Source: Euleptes europaea (taxonomy: Eukaryota > Chordata > Lepidosauria > Squamata > Sphaerodactylidae). From it: a stretch of DNA of 64,000 nucleotides. Below, piece by piece: positions 10,958 to 21,794 of this stretch. The stretch lies in assembly GCF_029931775.1 (NCBI RefSeq), contig NC_079312.1:7819821-7883820 (forward strand). Direction: 5' to 3'. Both the position numbers and the translations under genes were made by a program. Every line of letters begins with the position of its first letter. Positions within the stretch are counted from its first letter, which is position 1. A model generated the notes under the pieces. The model was not told the origin of the DNA and did not search any database. It saw nothing but the letters and a program-made list of their open reading frames with translations.

Positions 10958-11690
10958 CGTCATTCTCGTCCCTCTCCAATCCCTTTAATGGGTAAGCGGT
11001 CTAAGGGCCCGGCCTATGGGTAATGATTTTGTGGATCCTAAATATTCTTCCTCATCCCAATAAGGTAAGAAAAGACTAACAGTATATTAATAGTCAGAAG
11101 TTAGTATGTTAATAGTCAGATTTATAGGTTGCAGTTATCCGCTCTAGCACTAGACATGTCCAGTGCCACACTGGACTGCCTTTATCCTGCTAGGCTGGGA
11201 GCTATGGAGACCTTACTTGGTTAACAGTTGCAGTTTCTAAATGCAGTTAGATAACTCCCCCATCCTTGCCTGGGCATTAATTAGGGCTGCTTCCGTGCAA
11301 ACGTTTTGTGCTGCATTGGCTTCCAAATCGGACAGTGTCCTCTAATCGCCCATTTTCCCAGGTTTCCTCCATCTTTGTCCCACTTTTTCCAAAGACTCTG
11401 CCTACATCAGTGCCATTTCCCTTCCATCAGCCCTATGTGGCAGCCCTATGTGGCTCAGAGCAGCTTACAACATTTTACGTATATAGTTTGAACTATAATT
11501 AAATATCTAATTTAAACTAAAACCTTAGTTAAAATGGGATTCCTAACTGGCCTATCTAGCCAAGTTTCATGAACAGTAGCCCTACTTGAAAATGGAGTCT
11601 TTTAGGAGTCTGTGGCAATTTCTGTTACATCCTCACATGTTGGTGTTAAGAGCTGTGGGTGTTGAGAGCCATGTTGGTGACGAGAGCCAG
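10958..11690. other. Intron sequence, nothing recognised
   Basis: About 730 bases between a CR1 end and a SINE inside the KRAB gene intron. No exon-like or repeat signal stands out. Confidence 0.35.
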
Positions 11691-11970
11691 AGTGGTGTAG
11701 TGGTTAAGAGCCAAGTTAGTGTCAAGAGCCAGTGTGGTGTAGTGGTTAAGAGCGGTGGACTCTTAACTGGGAGAACCAAGTTTGATTCCCCCCTCCTCCA
11801 CGTGAATCCTGCTGGGTGACCTTGGGCCGGTCACGGTTCCCTCAGAACTCTCTCAGCCCCACCAACCTCACAAAGTGCCTGCTGTGGAGGAGGAGGGAAG
11901 ACGATTGTAAGGCACTTTGAGACGCCTTATGGTAGAGAAAAGCAGGGTATGAAAACCAACTCTTCTTCTT
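11690..11970 (+). mobile_element. tRNA-derived SINE with (CTT)n tail, head duplicated
   Basis: The head 'gtggtgtagtggttaagagc' occurs twice (about 11692 and 11732), so a truncated copy precedes a full one. The body has 'ccttgggccggtcac', 'ctctctcagccccacc' and 'aaggcactttgagac', and the tail ends 'ccaactcttcttctt'. The same family recurs at 13560-13785, 19883-20036 (minus) and 38880-39125 (minus). Confidence 0.8.
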
Positions 11971-12070
11971 TCCTTCTCTCTCGTTGCCTTTTAGAAGGTG
12001 AACGTAGAAATGGATGACTTAAGAATGCATGGCTCTTTTGTAGTAACTAGTCCATTTGTTTCCTCCCAAG

Positions 12071-12157
12071 CAATTCCCAAGCCTGGCCTCATCTCCTGGC
12101 TACAGGAAAGTGAAGCACCATTTCCCCCAGACTCTGAAGATGAGGAGCGGTCGGCAG
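12071..12157 (+). CDS. KRAB zinc-finger gene, KRAB-B-like exon
   Basis: The acceptor 'tttgtttcctcccaag' and donor 'ggcag/gtgggt' bound 87 bp that read AIPKPGLISWLQESEAPFP and then PDSEDEERSA (residues 48-76). Both ends are phase 1, so the exon fits exactly between the KRAB-A and finger exons. The P-KP-LIS-L-E-E pattern is that of KRAB-B boxes, but the exon is shorter than the usual 96 bp and has an acidic tail. An alternative acceptor at 11994 would break the frame, so I prefer 12071. In mammals the B box strengthens KRAB-A repression. Confidence 0.75.
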
Positions 12158-12599
12158 GTGGGTGCTTAGATGTGTGCTGGATATCTTGGTTGGCCGGGGA
12201 TGGATCGGTTTCTATGGAGAGCAGCTAGATGTTTTGAATGGCCACAATCCTTCAGGCTGGGAGCTCGTGTACCCTGGGATACCTCCCACAGTTCCACTAA
12301 CCTTTCCTTCCTCATAAAATTTCGCATGGGATGGGAAGGCTGAAACAGTCCCGTTCCTCTCAGTGTTGATCTAGATTTGTGGGTCTTGGATCTTGACCTT
12401 GATTCCATCCGCCTGGAAGTGTTGATAGGTCCGAGGAAAGATGAGGAGTAGCTGCAGGGTAGGGATATCTACTGATTGTCAAGGAAATAAGCCATTATAA
12501 CCATAAAGAAGAATATATACACGATATACTTTTGCTTAGCAGTGTGTGTGAATAAGATGGGGTACAGGTGGGCTTTTGAGCAGCCAGTGTGGTGCAGTA

Positions 12600-13225
12600 G
12601 CAAAAATGGCTAATCTGATCTTGGAGTGTATCAACAGGGGCAACACATCTCCCTCAGCCTTTCCTTGTAGCGTTTGGTCTCCATGCCTCTAATCATCCCC
12701 GTTGCTCTCTTTGCATCTGCTCCATTTGGTCCACAACCTTTTTGAAGTGAGGCCTCCAGAACGGCACACAGTACTCGAGGTGTGGCCTGACCAATGCAGT
12801 GTACAGCGGAACTATGACATGTTGGGATTTGAATGTTATGCCTCTGTTGATACCCTCCAAGATCACATTAGCTTTTTTTGCTGCTGCATCACACTGGCTG
12901 CTCATATTTAGCGTACAGTCCACCCGTACCCCAAGATCTTGTTCGCACACACTGCTACTCAGAAGTGTTTCCCCAGCCAGTATGCATGCATTTTTGTTCC
13001 CCAGATGTAGGACTCTGCATGTATCCTTATTGAATTGCACCTTGCTCTGATCTGCCCGCTTCTCCAGTGTGTTCAGATTTGTAAATTGAATGAGTCATCT
13101 CTCCACCCCCTCATCCAGATCATATATAAAAAAATTGAAAAGTACCAGTCCCAGAACCAAGCCCTGAGGCACCCTATTGGATCGTTCATTCAGATGAAAT
13201 GCCATTGCTGACTACTTTTTGGGTG
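12600..13225 (-). mobile_element. CR1 LINE fragment, minus strand
   Basis: The minus strand encodes CR1 reverse transcriptase segments: FNKDKC-like MQFNKDTCRVLHLG, a DLGVRVD motif (family form DLGV-VD), LVRPHLEYCV-FW, and upstream the complement of the FI-NDLD-GVE region near 13100. Frames are interrupted, so it is inactive. It lies between the KRAB-B-like and finger exons. Confidence 0.85.
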
Positions 13226-13559
13226 CAGTTCTCCAACCAGTTCCCTATCCACCTAAATATCCTAGAGTCCTAGAATTCTGCCCTCATATACCTACATGTG
13301 GTGTTGTCTGTGTTGCTGAACTCCATTCTCTGATATTATTATAAATATTATTGAACCGTTGTATCAAAAGCTGTTGGGGAGTGTTAAGAATATCCACAGG
13401 GAGGCAGTGAAGTCTTCAGATGAAAATCACGGATGAAGAGAGCCAAAGTTGCCTGTGTCCCTTGGCCAGTTTAGAAACCAGATTAAAACAGAGAAAATAA
13501 CTTGGTCTGCATTCACTTTGCAAAAAGGTTAACTCTGTTATAACTCCTGATTATAGCAG

Positions 13560-13785
13560 CAAATTTTAATCTGGTGAACCGAGTTGGTTTTCCTACTCCT
13601 ACATATGAAGCCTGCTAGGTGACCTTGGGCTAGTCACAGTTCTCTCAGAACTCTTTCAGCCCCACCTACTTCACATGGTGTCTGTTGTGGGGAGGAGAGG
13701 GAAGGTGATTGTATGTCAGTTTGATTCTCCCTCAAAGATAGAGGAAGTTGGCATATAAAAACCGACTCTTCTTCTTCTTCTTCAG
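13560..13785 (+). mobile_element. SINE whose (CTT)n tail forms the splice acceptor of the finger exon
   Basis: The body landmarks 'gtgaccttgggctagtcaca', 'ctctttcagccccacctact' and 'gttggcatataaaaaccgac' identify the SINE family of 11690-11970. Its terminal (CTT)n tract (13767-13783) runs directly into 'cag' at 13783-13785, the acceptor of the zinc-finger exon. The SINE therefore appears to supply the polypyrimidine tract. Confidence 0.75.
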
Positions 13786-15503
13786 GTAACAGGAAAGTTG
13801 ACGAGAATGATAGAGAACAATGTGGGGTGTCTTTCGAAACAACCAGCCATGAAGTGGAGGAAGAGCCTTGTGGGAATCAAGAAGAGTCAAGGAGGCAGCA
13901 GGAAAACAAAGAGGAGAAGTCAGGGGGTCAGTCTTTAGTTTCCCAGGCCAGTAGCTTGCTCAAAAAGCCAGCACAAGAAACGAATCACAAGGGAAAGAGG
14001 AGGAATGAACCTTCTGAAAGTGGAGAAATATTGAGATGCGAATCCAACTTTTTTTCCCATCAGAGGATCCCTACAGGGTATGAAACTTATAAATGCTCTG
14101 AATGTGGTAAGGGGTTCAGTAGGCTCGTCAGCCTCGCTTCTCATAAGAGAATGAGGAAGGAACCATCTGAGAGTTCAGAGTGTGAAAACAGTTTTGGTCT
14201 GAGTGAAAGCCATACTTCCCATCAAAGAACCCACACAGGCCGAAAACCATGCCAAAGCTCAGAGTGTAGGAAAAGGTTCAGGGGTAACACAACTCCTACT
14301 TGGCATCAGAGAATCCATTCAGAGGAAAAACAATATAAATGCTTGGAATGTGGAAAGCTCTTCCGCCAGCAAGCACACTTCACTGAGCATCAGAGAATCC
14401 ACTCCAAAGAGAAACCATATAAATGCTTGGAGTGTGGAAAGAACTTCACCCACAAACGAGGACTCACTTCCCATCAGAGAATCCACACAAAGGAGAAGCC
14501 ATATGTGTGCGTGAAGTGTGGGAAAACCTTCCGTTCGAGCTCATCCCTCACTTCACATATGAGTAGCCACACAAAGGAGAAGCCATATGTGTGCTTGGAG
14601 TGTGGGAAAACCTTCCGTTGGAGGCCAGCCTTCACTTACCATCAGAGAATCCACACAAAGGAGAAGCCATATGTGTGCTTGAAGTGTGGGAAAACCTTCC
14701 GTTCGAGGTCATGCCTCACTTCCCATCAGAGAATCCACACAAAGGAGAAGCCATATGTGTGCTTGGAGTGTGGGAAAACCTTCCGTTTCAGTGGTAACCT
14801 CACTTCCCATCAGAGAATTCACTCAGGGGAGAAACCGTACCAGTGCACAGTATGTGGGAAATGCTTTAGTCAGAGACCACACCTTACTTCCCACCGGAGA
14901 ACCCATTCTGGAGAGAAACCCTATCAGTGCCAGCAGTGTGGAAAAGGCTTCAGTCAGAGCTCACACCTGAAAGTACACCTAAGAATCCACATGGGAGAGA
15001 AGCCGTATAAATGCTTGGAATGTGGGAAGAGTTTCACTTCTAGCCAGTACCTTAAAGTACACAAAAGAATCCACACAGGGGAGAAGCTGTATAAATGCAT
15101 GGAATGTGAGAAAAGCTTCAATCAGAACTCAAGCCTTAATCTACATCAAAGAATCCACACAGGGGAGAAGCCGTATAAATGCATGGAATGTGGGAGAAGC
15201 TTCATTTGCAGCTCACACCTGACTATGCATCAAAGAGTCCACACAGGGGAGAAGCCGTATAAATGCATAGATTGTGGAAAGAGTTTCACTTCTAGCCAGT
15301 CCCTTAAAGTACACAAAAGAATCCACACAGGGGAGAAGCCGTATAAATGCATGGAATGTGGGAGAAGCTTCAGTTGCAGCTCACACCTGATTATACATCA
15401 AAGAGTCCACACAAGAGAGAAGCCATTTAAATGCATAGAACGTGGAAAGAGTTTTGGCGGCCGTTCACAACTTACATCGCACAAGAGAACTCACATGGGA
15501 TAA
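13786..15503 (+). CDS. KRAB zinc-finger gene, C2H2 finger exon
   Basis: This last coding exon joins in phase 1 and completes a 648-residue predicted transcription factor (exons 7983-7997, 9043-9169, 12071-12157, 13786-15503; 1947 nt with stop). After an acidic, charged linker come a degenerate finger (CSECGKGF, last His replaced by Arg), two eroded units, and then 13 intact C2H2 fingers at about residues 262-619. A final finger CIERGKSF lacks its second Cys. Many linkers are TKEKPY instead of TGEKPY. Fingers with helices SSQYLKV/SSQSLKV and CSSHLTM/CSSHLII are near duplicates, pointing to a two- to three-finger internal duplication. The TAA at 15501 sits inside what should be the next linker, so the array was once longer. 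Likely role: nuclear DNA binding and repression; the target is unknown. Confidence 0.92.
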
Positions 15504-15553
15504 ATTGTTAAATGCCTGCAGTGTGAAAAGGACTTCACCAGCGGTGCTCAGCT
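15504..15553 (+). pseudogene. Relic finger just past the stop codon
   Basis: In the same frame as the gene, directly after the TAA, the sequence reads IVKCLQCEKDFTSGAQL, the first half of a C2H2 finger. The linker has mutated from GEKPY to a stop plus IVK. The finger is then interrupted by a Bov-B insertion; its second half (TGHHKVHTSEGKKY) resumes at about 15910. The protein loses this finger and the next one. Confidence 0.8.
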
Positions 15554-15908
15554 TGTGTGTATTAAGTGCTGCCAGGTCGCTTCCAACTCATGGCAACCCT
15601 ATAAGTCAATGTCCTCCAAAACATCCTATCCTTAACGGCCTTCTCTGGTCTTGTAAACTGAGGGCCGTGGCATCCTTTGTTATAGAGTCAATCTATCTCT
15701 TGTTGGGTCTTCTCTTTTCCTGCTGCCTTCATCGTTTCCTAGCAGGATTGTCTTTTCTAGTGACTCCTGTCTTCTCTTAATGTGACCAAAGTACGATAGC
15801 CTCAGTTTAGTCATTTTAGCCTCTACCGTCAGTTCAGGCTTGATTTGATCTATAATCTATAATTCAATCTCCTTCATGGTTGCCCTTCCCAGTCTCGATC
15901 TCTTTCTG
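15554..15908 (-). mobile_element. Bov-B LINE 3' end inserted into a zinc finger, minus strand
   Basis: Short (TG) run, then 'taagtgctgccaggtcgctt' and the complement of the RTE tail and coding end ('atctatctcttgttgggtct', 'ctttcctagcaggattgt'-like). It separates the Cys half from the His half of the relic finger. It is 5' truncated. Confidence 0.8.
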
Positions 15909-15957
15909 ATTACAGGACATCATAAGGTCCACACCAGCGAGGGAAAAAAATATAGAC
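15909..15957 (+). pseudogene. Second half of the relic finger and following linker
   Basis: The frame reads L/TGHHKVH, supplying both zinc histidines in the right spacing for the finger begun at 15513, then the linker TSEGKKYR. It stops at the hAT insertion point (15957/15958) and resumes at 18847 with the next finger. Confidence 0.8.
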
Positions 15958-16251
15958 TAGGGGTGTCAAACATGCAGCCTGCGGGCCGGAGGTGGCCCCC
16001 GGAGGGCTTCCCTCCAGCCCACAAGGCAGCCAGCCCCTACTCCCCCTCCCCTTTCTGGGCTTCCTGGGGCTGCTCCGGCCCTCGAGCCCAGCCAGCCGCC
16101 TTCCGCCATCCCTTTCTGGGCTTCCCAGAAACTGAAGATTGTGTCGTCTCCCCACCGGGAGGCAGTGCGATCTTCATTCCCTCCCCGCCCCAGCCAAGCC
16201 CCACATGGAGCTTGACTGGGGGAGGGGGAAACTGTTTTTGTGTGTTTGTGT

Positions 16252-16560
16252 TTGTGTGTGTGTGTGTGTGTGTGTGAAGTGCCATTAAGTTGCCTCCAAG
16301 TCATGGCGACCCTATGAATCAATTTCCTTAACCGCCTTGCTCAGGTCATGCAAATTAAGGGCAGTGGCTTCCTTGACTGAGTCAATCCATCTCTTGTGGG
16401 GTCTTCCTCTTTTCCTGCTGCCTTCAACTTTTCCTAGCATGATTGTCTTTTCCAGTGACTCATAATGTGTCCAAAGTACGACAGCCTCAGTTTAGAAATT
16501 TTAGCTTCTTGGGTCAATTCCGACTTGATTTGACCCACTGATTTGTTTTTTGACAGTCCA
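16252..16560 (-). mobile_element. Bov-B LINE 3' end nested in the hAT element, minus strand
   Basis: The (TG)n run 16252-16276 is followed by 'gaagtgccattaagttgcct', 'atggcgaccctatgaatc' and the complement of the RTE C-terminal code. It is the third minus-strand Bov-B end in the window. Confidence 0.8.
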
Positions 16561-16619
16561 GGGTTGTGAAGAAAAGCACCCTTCTTTCCCTCTTACTACA
16601 CAATGGTTCAGGCTTCAGG

Positions 16620-17711
16620 CCTAGTGATCTCTGATATTAAAACTCTGGGAATTAAACTGGGGTCTGAAACAGCAGAAACCAGCCTCTCACAAATCACAGT
16701 GGAATGTGCTTTTAGTTTTGGAAGTACCCTTTGAAGGTCAGAGGACCGGAGATAACAGCTGCCCTGAATTTTACAGCTAGGCACCAACTGTGGAGGCAGC
16801 TAGGAGCGATTTATCTCCCAGGCAACAAATTGGACCATCAAACGTTATCTCTGAGTTTGAGTCTTTCCAGTTGGCTTGCATTTCTGCAGGATGGGAGTCA
16901 GCTTTTAACACCCGTGACCAGAGTTGACAGGACAAATTTATTCTGGTTTAATTGGCCTCCTTGCTATCTCATTGGCTAAATGGCCATTAGCTCGTGAGAT
17001 GGCGACTATAAAATGATCCACCTTCTAATCAGAAATCATGGAGGTTGGGTGGTGCGCGGGCGCACCTAAAAACTTTTATTAAACTTTGTTTTGCCTCATA
17101 GAATGAATCTATGCTTGACTGAAGAAACCAGCATGCTGACATCCAGATGCTAACCTCTTGGACCTTGGTAACTTGTTGCATCACCTATGTGCTTTACCTA
17201 TTTGCCTGATTTGCCTAACTTTATGCCAATTGTCTTTTCAACGGAAATGTGTAGTTAGAATACTGAAGCTTTATTGTTTTGTGCTAAATGCCTCATGTAA
17301 CTTTTGTCTTTCTGTAAACGAGCACAAATCTTTAAATAAATCTTATGCCTATTAATGTGAAGTGTCTAGTAATTTCTGTGGGTTCCCAAGGCTGAATCTG
17401 AAGTGCCTGTGTGTGTTTTGACCATGCTATAAATGTGCAAACCCTCTTGAGAAGTGTGAACTGTCCTGACTAGGTCTCAGCCTAGCAGGAAGAGTATCAC
17501 ACTGAATTTGAAGCTTGGCAGGGGTTGCCCTGGACTCTTGCCTGGAGGCTTAACTTTTGGTTCAGGGCTGGTGGCAGCTACTCATTGGACTTGGGGCAAA
17601 AGCCTGAAGTTTTTTGCCTTTTGGGAAACTTTTGACCACCCTAACATCAAACCAAAGCAGATCAGCTGGTGGAGGCCGGCTGGAGCTCTTTGACAAGGGT
17701 ATCCTTAACAC
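16620..17711 (+). mobile_element. Possible retroviral-type solo LTR (fossil)
   Basis: About 1.1 kb with LTR-like order: a TATA-like 'actataaaatg' at about 17012, later AATAAA-type signals (about 17334) and a TG/CA-like end '-ccttaaca' at 17710. No internal viral genes adjoin it. The boundaries and target duplication are not settled, so family and age stay open. It is nested in the hAT element. Confidence 0.3.
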
Positions 17712-18059
17712 TCTCTTCCAACACTAAATATGTATCTCCCTCCCTACATTGCTTTGCTCAGATTATGCAGCAAGATGACCAACTTCCTGCTCACCAAGTG
17801 TAAACCTCAGCAGCTGGAGCTTTAAGTGAGCAAGATGCTGATCTCCTACCCTCAGGCCTCAGCAATCTTGCACTGCTGCTCTATAGGCAGAAGAACTTCC
17901 CAAATGTTAATACTCCGTGCAATTCCTAAAACAAACAAGAGGATGTACTAAAAGGAATGACAGATTGCCCATTGGAAACAATAGGAGAGGCTTGCAGGCT
18001 CATTGGAGATAATGGGAACCAGGAGTACCAGTTGATTGCATGGGCTCCATTGAAATACA

Positions 18060-18480
18060 TTACAGCACAAAAAAGTTGCAAAGAAAATGTGGAATGGATT
18101 TTCCATTAAAGTCTCTGGGCCCAAATAGACTACTCTGGGACTAGAATGACAGGTCACAGAATGGAATGGTAACCTCTTGGTATCAGAAGTGTTTTGGGAC
18201 TGGAATGACAGCCCCCAAGCGGAATGACAGCACCTAGGAGCAGCAGAAGTGATGTGTGACTAGAATGATAGGTCAGGAGTGGAATGACAGCCAGTGGGAG
18301 TAGCAGAAGTGTTCTGGGACTGAATGACAGGTTGCAGAGTGGAATGACAGCCCCTGGGAGTAGCAGAAGTGTTCAGGAATGAAATGACCGCCCCCAATTG
18401 GAATGACAGCCCCTGAGAGTAGCAGAAGTGTTCTGGGACTGGAATGGCAGACCCAGATTGCTTCTGCTACTCCCAAGGGC
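18060..18480 (+). repeat. 60-bp minisatellite inside the hAT element
   Basis: About six units of 60 bp built on 'tagcagaagtgttctggga' and 'ggaatgacagcccctgggag'. An inverted partial unit follows (18465-18515), so the block is partly palindromic. The same unit recurs at 58280-58440, inside another hAT-like element. Confidence 0.8.
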
Positions 18481-18846
18481 TGTCACTCCATTCTGCGACA
18501 CGTCATTCCAGTCTCAGAGCACAAATTCTGTTCCCAGGCAGCCACCCCCCAAGTCCAGATCAAATTTAATACCAGGGACCAGAGATATAAACTTTATAGA
18601 ACACACAGGCAAAGCCAATTAATCATATTATTTTTTTACTTAAAATACAAACATGCTTAAAACAATGACAAAAATAATATCATTAATTGACTTTGCCTGT
18701 GTCTTCTATGAAGCTCGTGTGTCTGGTACCTGGCATTCCATTTTATGGTATTTATTTATTTGGTACTCATGGCCTGGCTCAACCTATTGATATTTATGCT
18801 ATATCCGTCTCTCATAACAAATGAGTTTGACACCCCTGATATAGAT

Positions 18847-18934
18847 GCAGGGACTGTGGAAAAAGATTCAGATGGAGATGCCATTTTAGATCCCATCAAA
18901 GAATGCATGAAGAGGCTAAATCATAGAAATGACC
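18847..18934 (+). pseudogene. Last relic finger of the KRAB zinc-finger gene
   Basis: Read in the gene's frame after removing the hAT insertion, this gives CRDCGKRFRWRCHF, then RSHQRMH, and EEAKS with a TAG stop: a complete C2H2 finger with correct spacing and the probable ancestral carboxy terminus. It is about 3.4 kb beyond the present stop codon and no longer translated. Confidence 0.8.
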
Positions 18935-18996
18935 ACACTAAAAAATTTTTTAGTGTGTCCAAAGTACGACAAGCTTTAATACAACAAGCTTTACAA

Positions 18997-19323
18997 ATGC
19001 CAAAGAATTCACAGAGTCCCCCAAATGATTTAATGATTAATTAGGAAATAACTTTTTTTCCAGTGAGCCCCCAACTTTAGTAAATATCAGGGAACCTGCT
19101 AATGGAGAAGAGCTTCAGAGATCTGTGGTAAACCTGACCATCCTTAGTTGTCTTGAGCCTGCAGAGAAGGAAGAAGGGGGAGTTAAAACTATGTGGGTTT
19201 TTCTCTCTAGACTTCCAGCCCTGGCTATTTTTCCTGCCTACCTCCCAAAGCCCATCATGCCCATATTTACTGTTCTGAATTGGATTGCAGCCACTGTTTG
19301 CATTTTCTCACTACCACCAGAGG
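18997..19323 (+). repeat. Duplicated 3'-UTR-like segment, copy 2
   Basis: This matches 3292-3622 along its length. Its position just after the ancestral stop codon of the KRAB zinc-finger gene suggests it is the original 3' untranslated region. A CR1 fragment begins where the similarity stops. Confidence 0.7.
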
Positions 19324-19324
19324 A

Positions 19325-19495
19325 TTGTAATTCCAGCAACCTCTGAGCATGCTCCAACATGATCTGGCAGTCTTCAAGCAGCGGCCCGGACAAACACCTG
19401 TCAGCGAAACTCTAGGCTGATCCTGCACTGAACAGGGGGGTTGGACGAGATGGCCTGTATGGCCCCTTCCAACTCTATTTCTAGGATGAATAATC
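19325..19495 (+). mobile_element. CR1 LINE 3' end
   Basis: It contains the CR1 terminal signature 'gggttggacgagatggcctg' and 'ccccttccaactctatttct'. It is short and 5' truncated. Confidence 0.85.
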
Positions 19496-19882
19496 CTAAA
19501 TGGCACTGTTTTCTCTTCATGGGTTTATCCGATAACCCCATACGACAATAATAGCACCAAATAGCCGCAATGATTTAATTCCTCTGAATTGAACCTGCAG
19601 ACGGGAAACCCCCTCCAAAAGGGGGCTGCAGATTCACTCTACTCCCAGTGATTGCAATAATTGTTCACTGGCCTCCTAACAGTCAGCAGAAACATCCTGG
19701 CACATCTTTGGACCATTCTCTGTAGGCAAAGTTGACACAATTTCCAAGTCTTCATCATTGAGATCTCTCTTCTGTTTGGAAAGCAGAGAGGATCCCATTT
19801 CCTGCCACAGCTGTACAAAAATAGCCTGTTATCAAATGGCTGCAAGGTGTCCTCCAGCGATGCTGCTGAGGAGAACGAGAAG

Positions 19883-20036
19883 CGTGAGTTTTATACCCCA
19901 CTTTTTCTCTACCTTTAAGGCGTTTCAAATCAGCTTACAATGGCCTTCCCGTCCTCTCCCCACAACAGACACCTTGTGAGGTAGGTGGGGCTGAGAAAGT
20001 TCAGAGAGAACCGTGATTGCCCAAGGTCACTAGAAT
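19883..20036 (-). mobile_element. SINE with CTT-type tail family, minus strand, partial
   Basis: The complement of the 11690-11970 SINE body: 'ttataccccactttttctct', 'ccacaacagacaccttgtga', 'ggtaggtggggctgaga'. The tRNA-like head is missing. Confidence 0.7.
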
Positions 20037-20099
20037 AGTTTAACAATTTATTAAACTGGAGGGCCTTATGGGAAAACTTTGAATAAGGTATTGAATAAT

Positions 20100-20495
20100 A
20101 TCAGGATAAACATTTTTCTCCTTTTTTATTATTTTTTAGGGAATACAGAAAGGAAAAAAGGGGAAGGGGAAAAGTTTGCATCCGTTTGCAATAAACGACA
20201 TTGTCTCAATTATTGATATACACACATATATTATACTTAATACCTAAATTACGTTATACTTATGTTATACGATAAAAGGTTATCATGTATCTTTTTGTGC
20301 ATAATAAGCAGCCGGTAATATTACTATGTTAGAGTTAAATATTTGAAGATATATAGGTATACCATGGTAACCATTTCTCATTAAATTGCTCAACATTTTG
20401 TGTGTCGTCTAAATTCATAAAATAAGTCATCTTGGCCATATTTGCATATTCCAGCATCTTTACTTTCCATTCATCTATTTCTGGTAAAGCCTTTT
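20100..20495 (-). mobile_element. L1 LINE 3' end, minus strand
   Basis: The minus strand from 20490 reads ALPEIDEWKVKMLEYA, then NMAKMTYFMN and a W-PWYTYI ending before a stop. This pattern (EEW--K---YA-MAK) resembles the L1 ORF2 carboxy terminus. An AT-rich 3' untranslated region follows toward 20100. Confidence 0.55.
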
Positions 20496-20899
20496 TTTTT
20501 TAAAGAAAGGAATATGTACAGCAAAGCATATATACCCTTTTCCTCCCCTTTTGTTGTGTGCAAGTGTGTGTTTATTTTGTTTTTCTTTACAATAACTTGA
20601 TGGTATCATCTTTTATATTGGATAGGAGCTTACTATATGGTTCTTTTGTTTGTCTCATTGTAAAGTTGATTTTTGTTCTGTATGTGTGTATATATAAAAT
20701 GATTTTTAAACAACGCTCCAAAGTACAGAATACAAGATTTGTATAACTAAGCACGCAGGTATAACAGAGAACAGAACCTTGCAGAGGATAAGGACTTTGA
20801 ATGAAGTAATCACTTCTTGCTTGATACAACTTTTATGATGAGCAAAGTTCAAGTTTTCCAGTCTAGCAAATGCCAGAGACTTCCAATATGGTCCTCTGA

Positions 20900-21789
20900 A
20901 GGGATCTGTAAACAAACAGTTATGCCTGAATGCATGTAATGGGGAACTGACTGCTTATGCAGACGCATCATGGGCAGATCAGGGGAGCGCAAAATCAACG
21001 ACCAGGTATGTGTTGTATTTTGGTGAAGCACCCATACATTGGAAATCTGTGAAACAGTCATTTGTAGCCATGAGTTCATGTGAAGCAGAATATAGTGCTG
21101 TGAGTGAATGTATAAACCAGGTGGAATGGTTTGTCTATCTCATGAAAGAACTCAATGTGTCTGTACAATTACCAGTAAGGATATATACTGACAGTCAATC
21201 AGTGCTACAACTTGCGACTGAGCAAAACTTTAAAGGCAGAAGTAAGCATATAAGAATAAAATACGTTAATGTAATTGAAGCTGTGAACAAAGGCATGATA
21301 TGTATTGTAAAGTGTGCCAGTGCTGGTAATGTGGCAGATTTATTTACAAAAATTGTGGATTGTAATAGATTCATGAAGCTAATCAAACTAATCTGAAATC
21401 CTATAGAAGGAGTGTCAAGATTACAAGTCTGTCAGTTAGTTTGACAGGAGCAGGTTAGATCTGTTAGATCTAATGATGATGTAATCAGCCTGGAAAGTAC
21501 CTGGGGAGCTAGAGAAAGCTGGCTTGATCCAGTTAGAGCCAGGTGGCTGATGCAATGCAGTAGAAATGCCAGGGTAATTGGGTATCTACTGTGATTGGTG
21601 GCTGCGCCCACCAGGTGTATATATTGAAGGGAAACCGCAGTTCTATGCGGGATGTTATGAGCGGAGAGTGTGAAAGGAGTATCTGTATATATTTCTGCAC
21701 TGTAAAATAAACTACACTTTTTCTAAGTAGCCGTGGACTTTCTGATGGGTATCCTGGACATGCTGCCAATCCGCTTGGCTTCCGCGTCA
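20900..21789 (+). mobile_element. Ty1/copia retrotransposon 3' end with its LTR (fossil)
   Basis: The RNase H domain of a Ty1/copia pol can be recognised at about 20950-21396 (motifs SSCEAEY, YTDSQS, ADLFTK). A polypurine tract follows, and then a 377-bp LTR at 21413-21789 that begins TGTC and ends TCA. Gag, protease, integrase and the 5' LTR are not present in the window, so the copy is broken by 5' loss. A solo LTR of the same family lies at 60620-60997. The open RNase H frame and similar LTRs suggest moderate to young age. Confidence 0.88.
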
Positions 21790-21794
21790 GAGCT

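Larger units (their letters stand above)
15958..18838. mobile_element. hAT-type element (2.9 kb, composite) inside the finger array
   Basis: It begins 'taggggtgtcaaac' and ends 'gtttgacacccctg', the same termini as the MITE at 8284-8455. It is flanked by an 8-bp duplication with one mismatch ('atatagac' 15950-15957, 'atatagat' 18839-18846). Inside lie a C-rich start, a nested Bov-B, an LTR-like stretch and a 60-bp minisatellite. I see no transposase frame, so it is non-autonomous and enlarged by later insertions. It interrupted the zinc-finger coding sequence. Confidence 0.8.

Noticed and set aside
11998-12070. Extending the KRAB-B-like exon upstream to 11995
   Set aside because: That acceptor would join the 127-bp KRAB-A exon out of phase, while 12071 keeps phase 1 and starts at the conserved IPKP motif.
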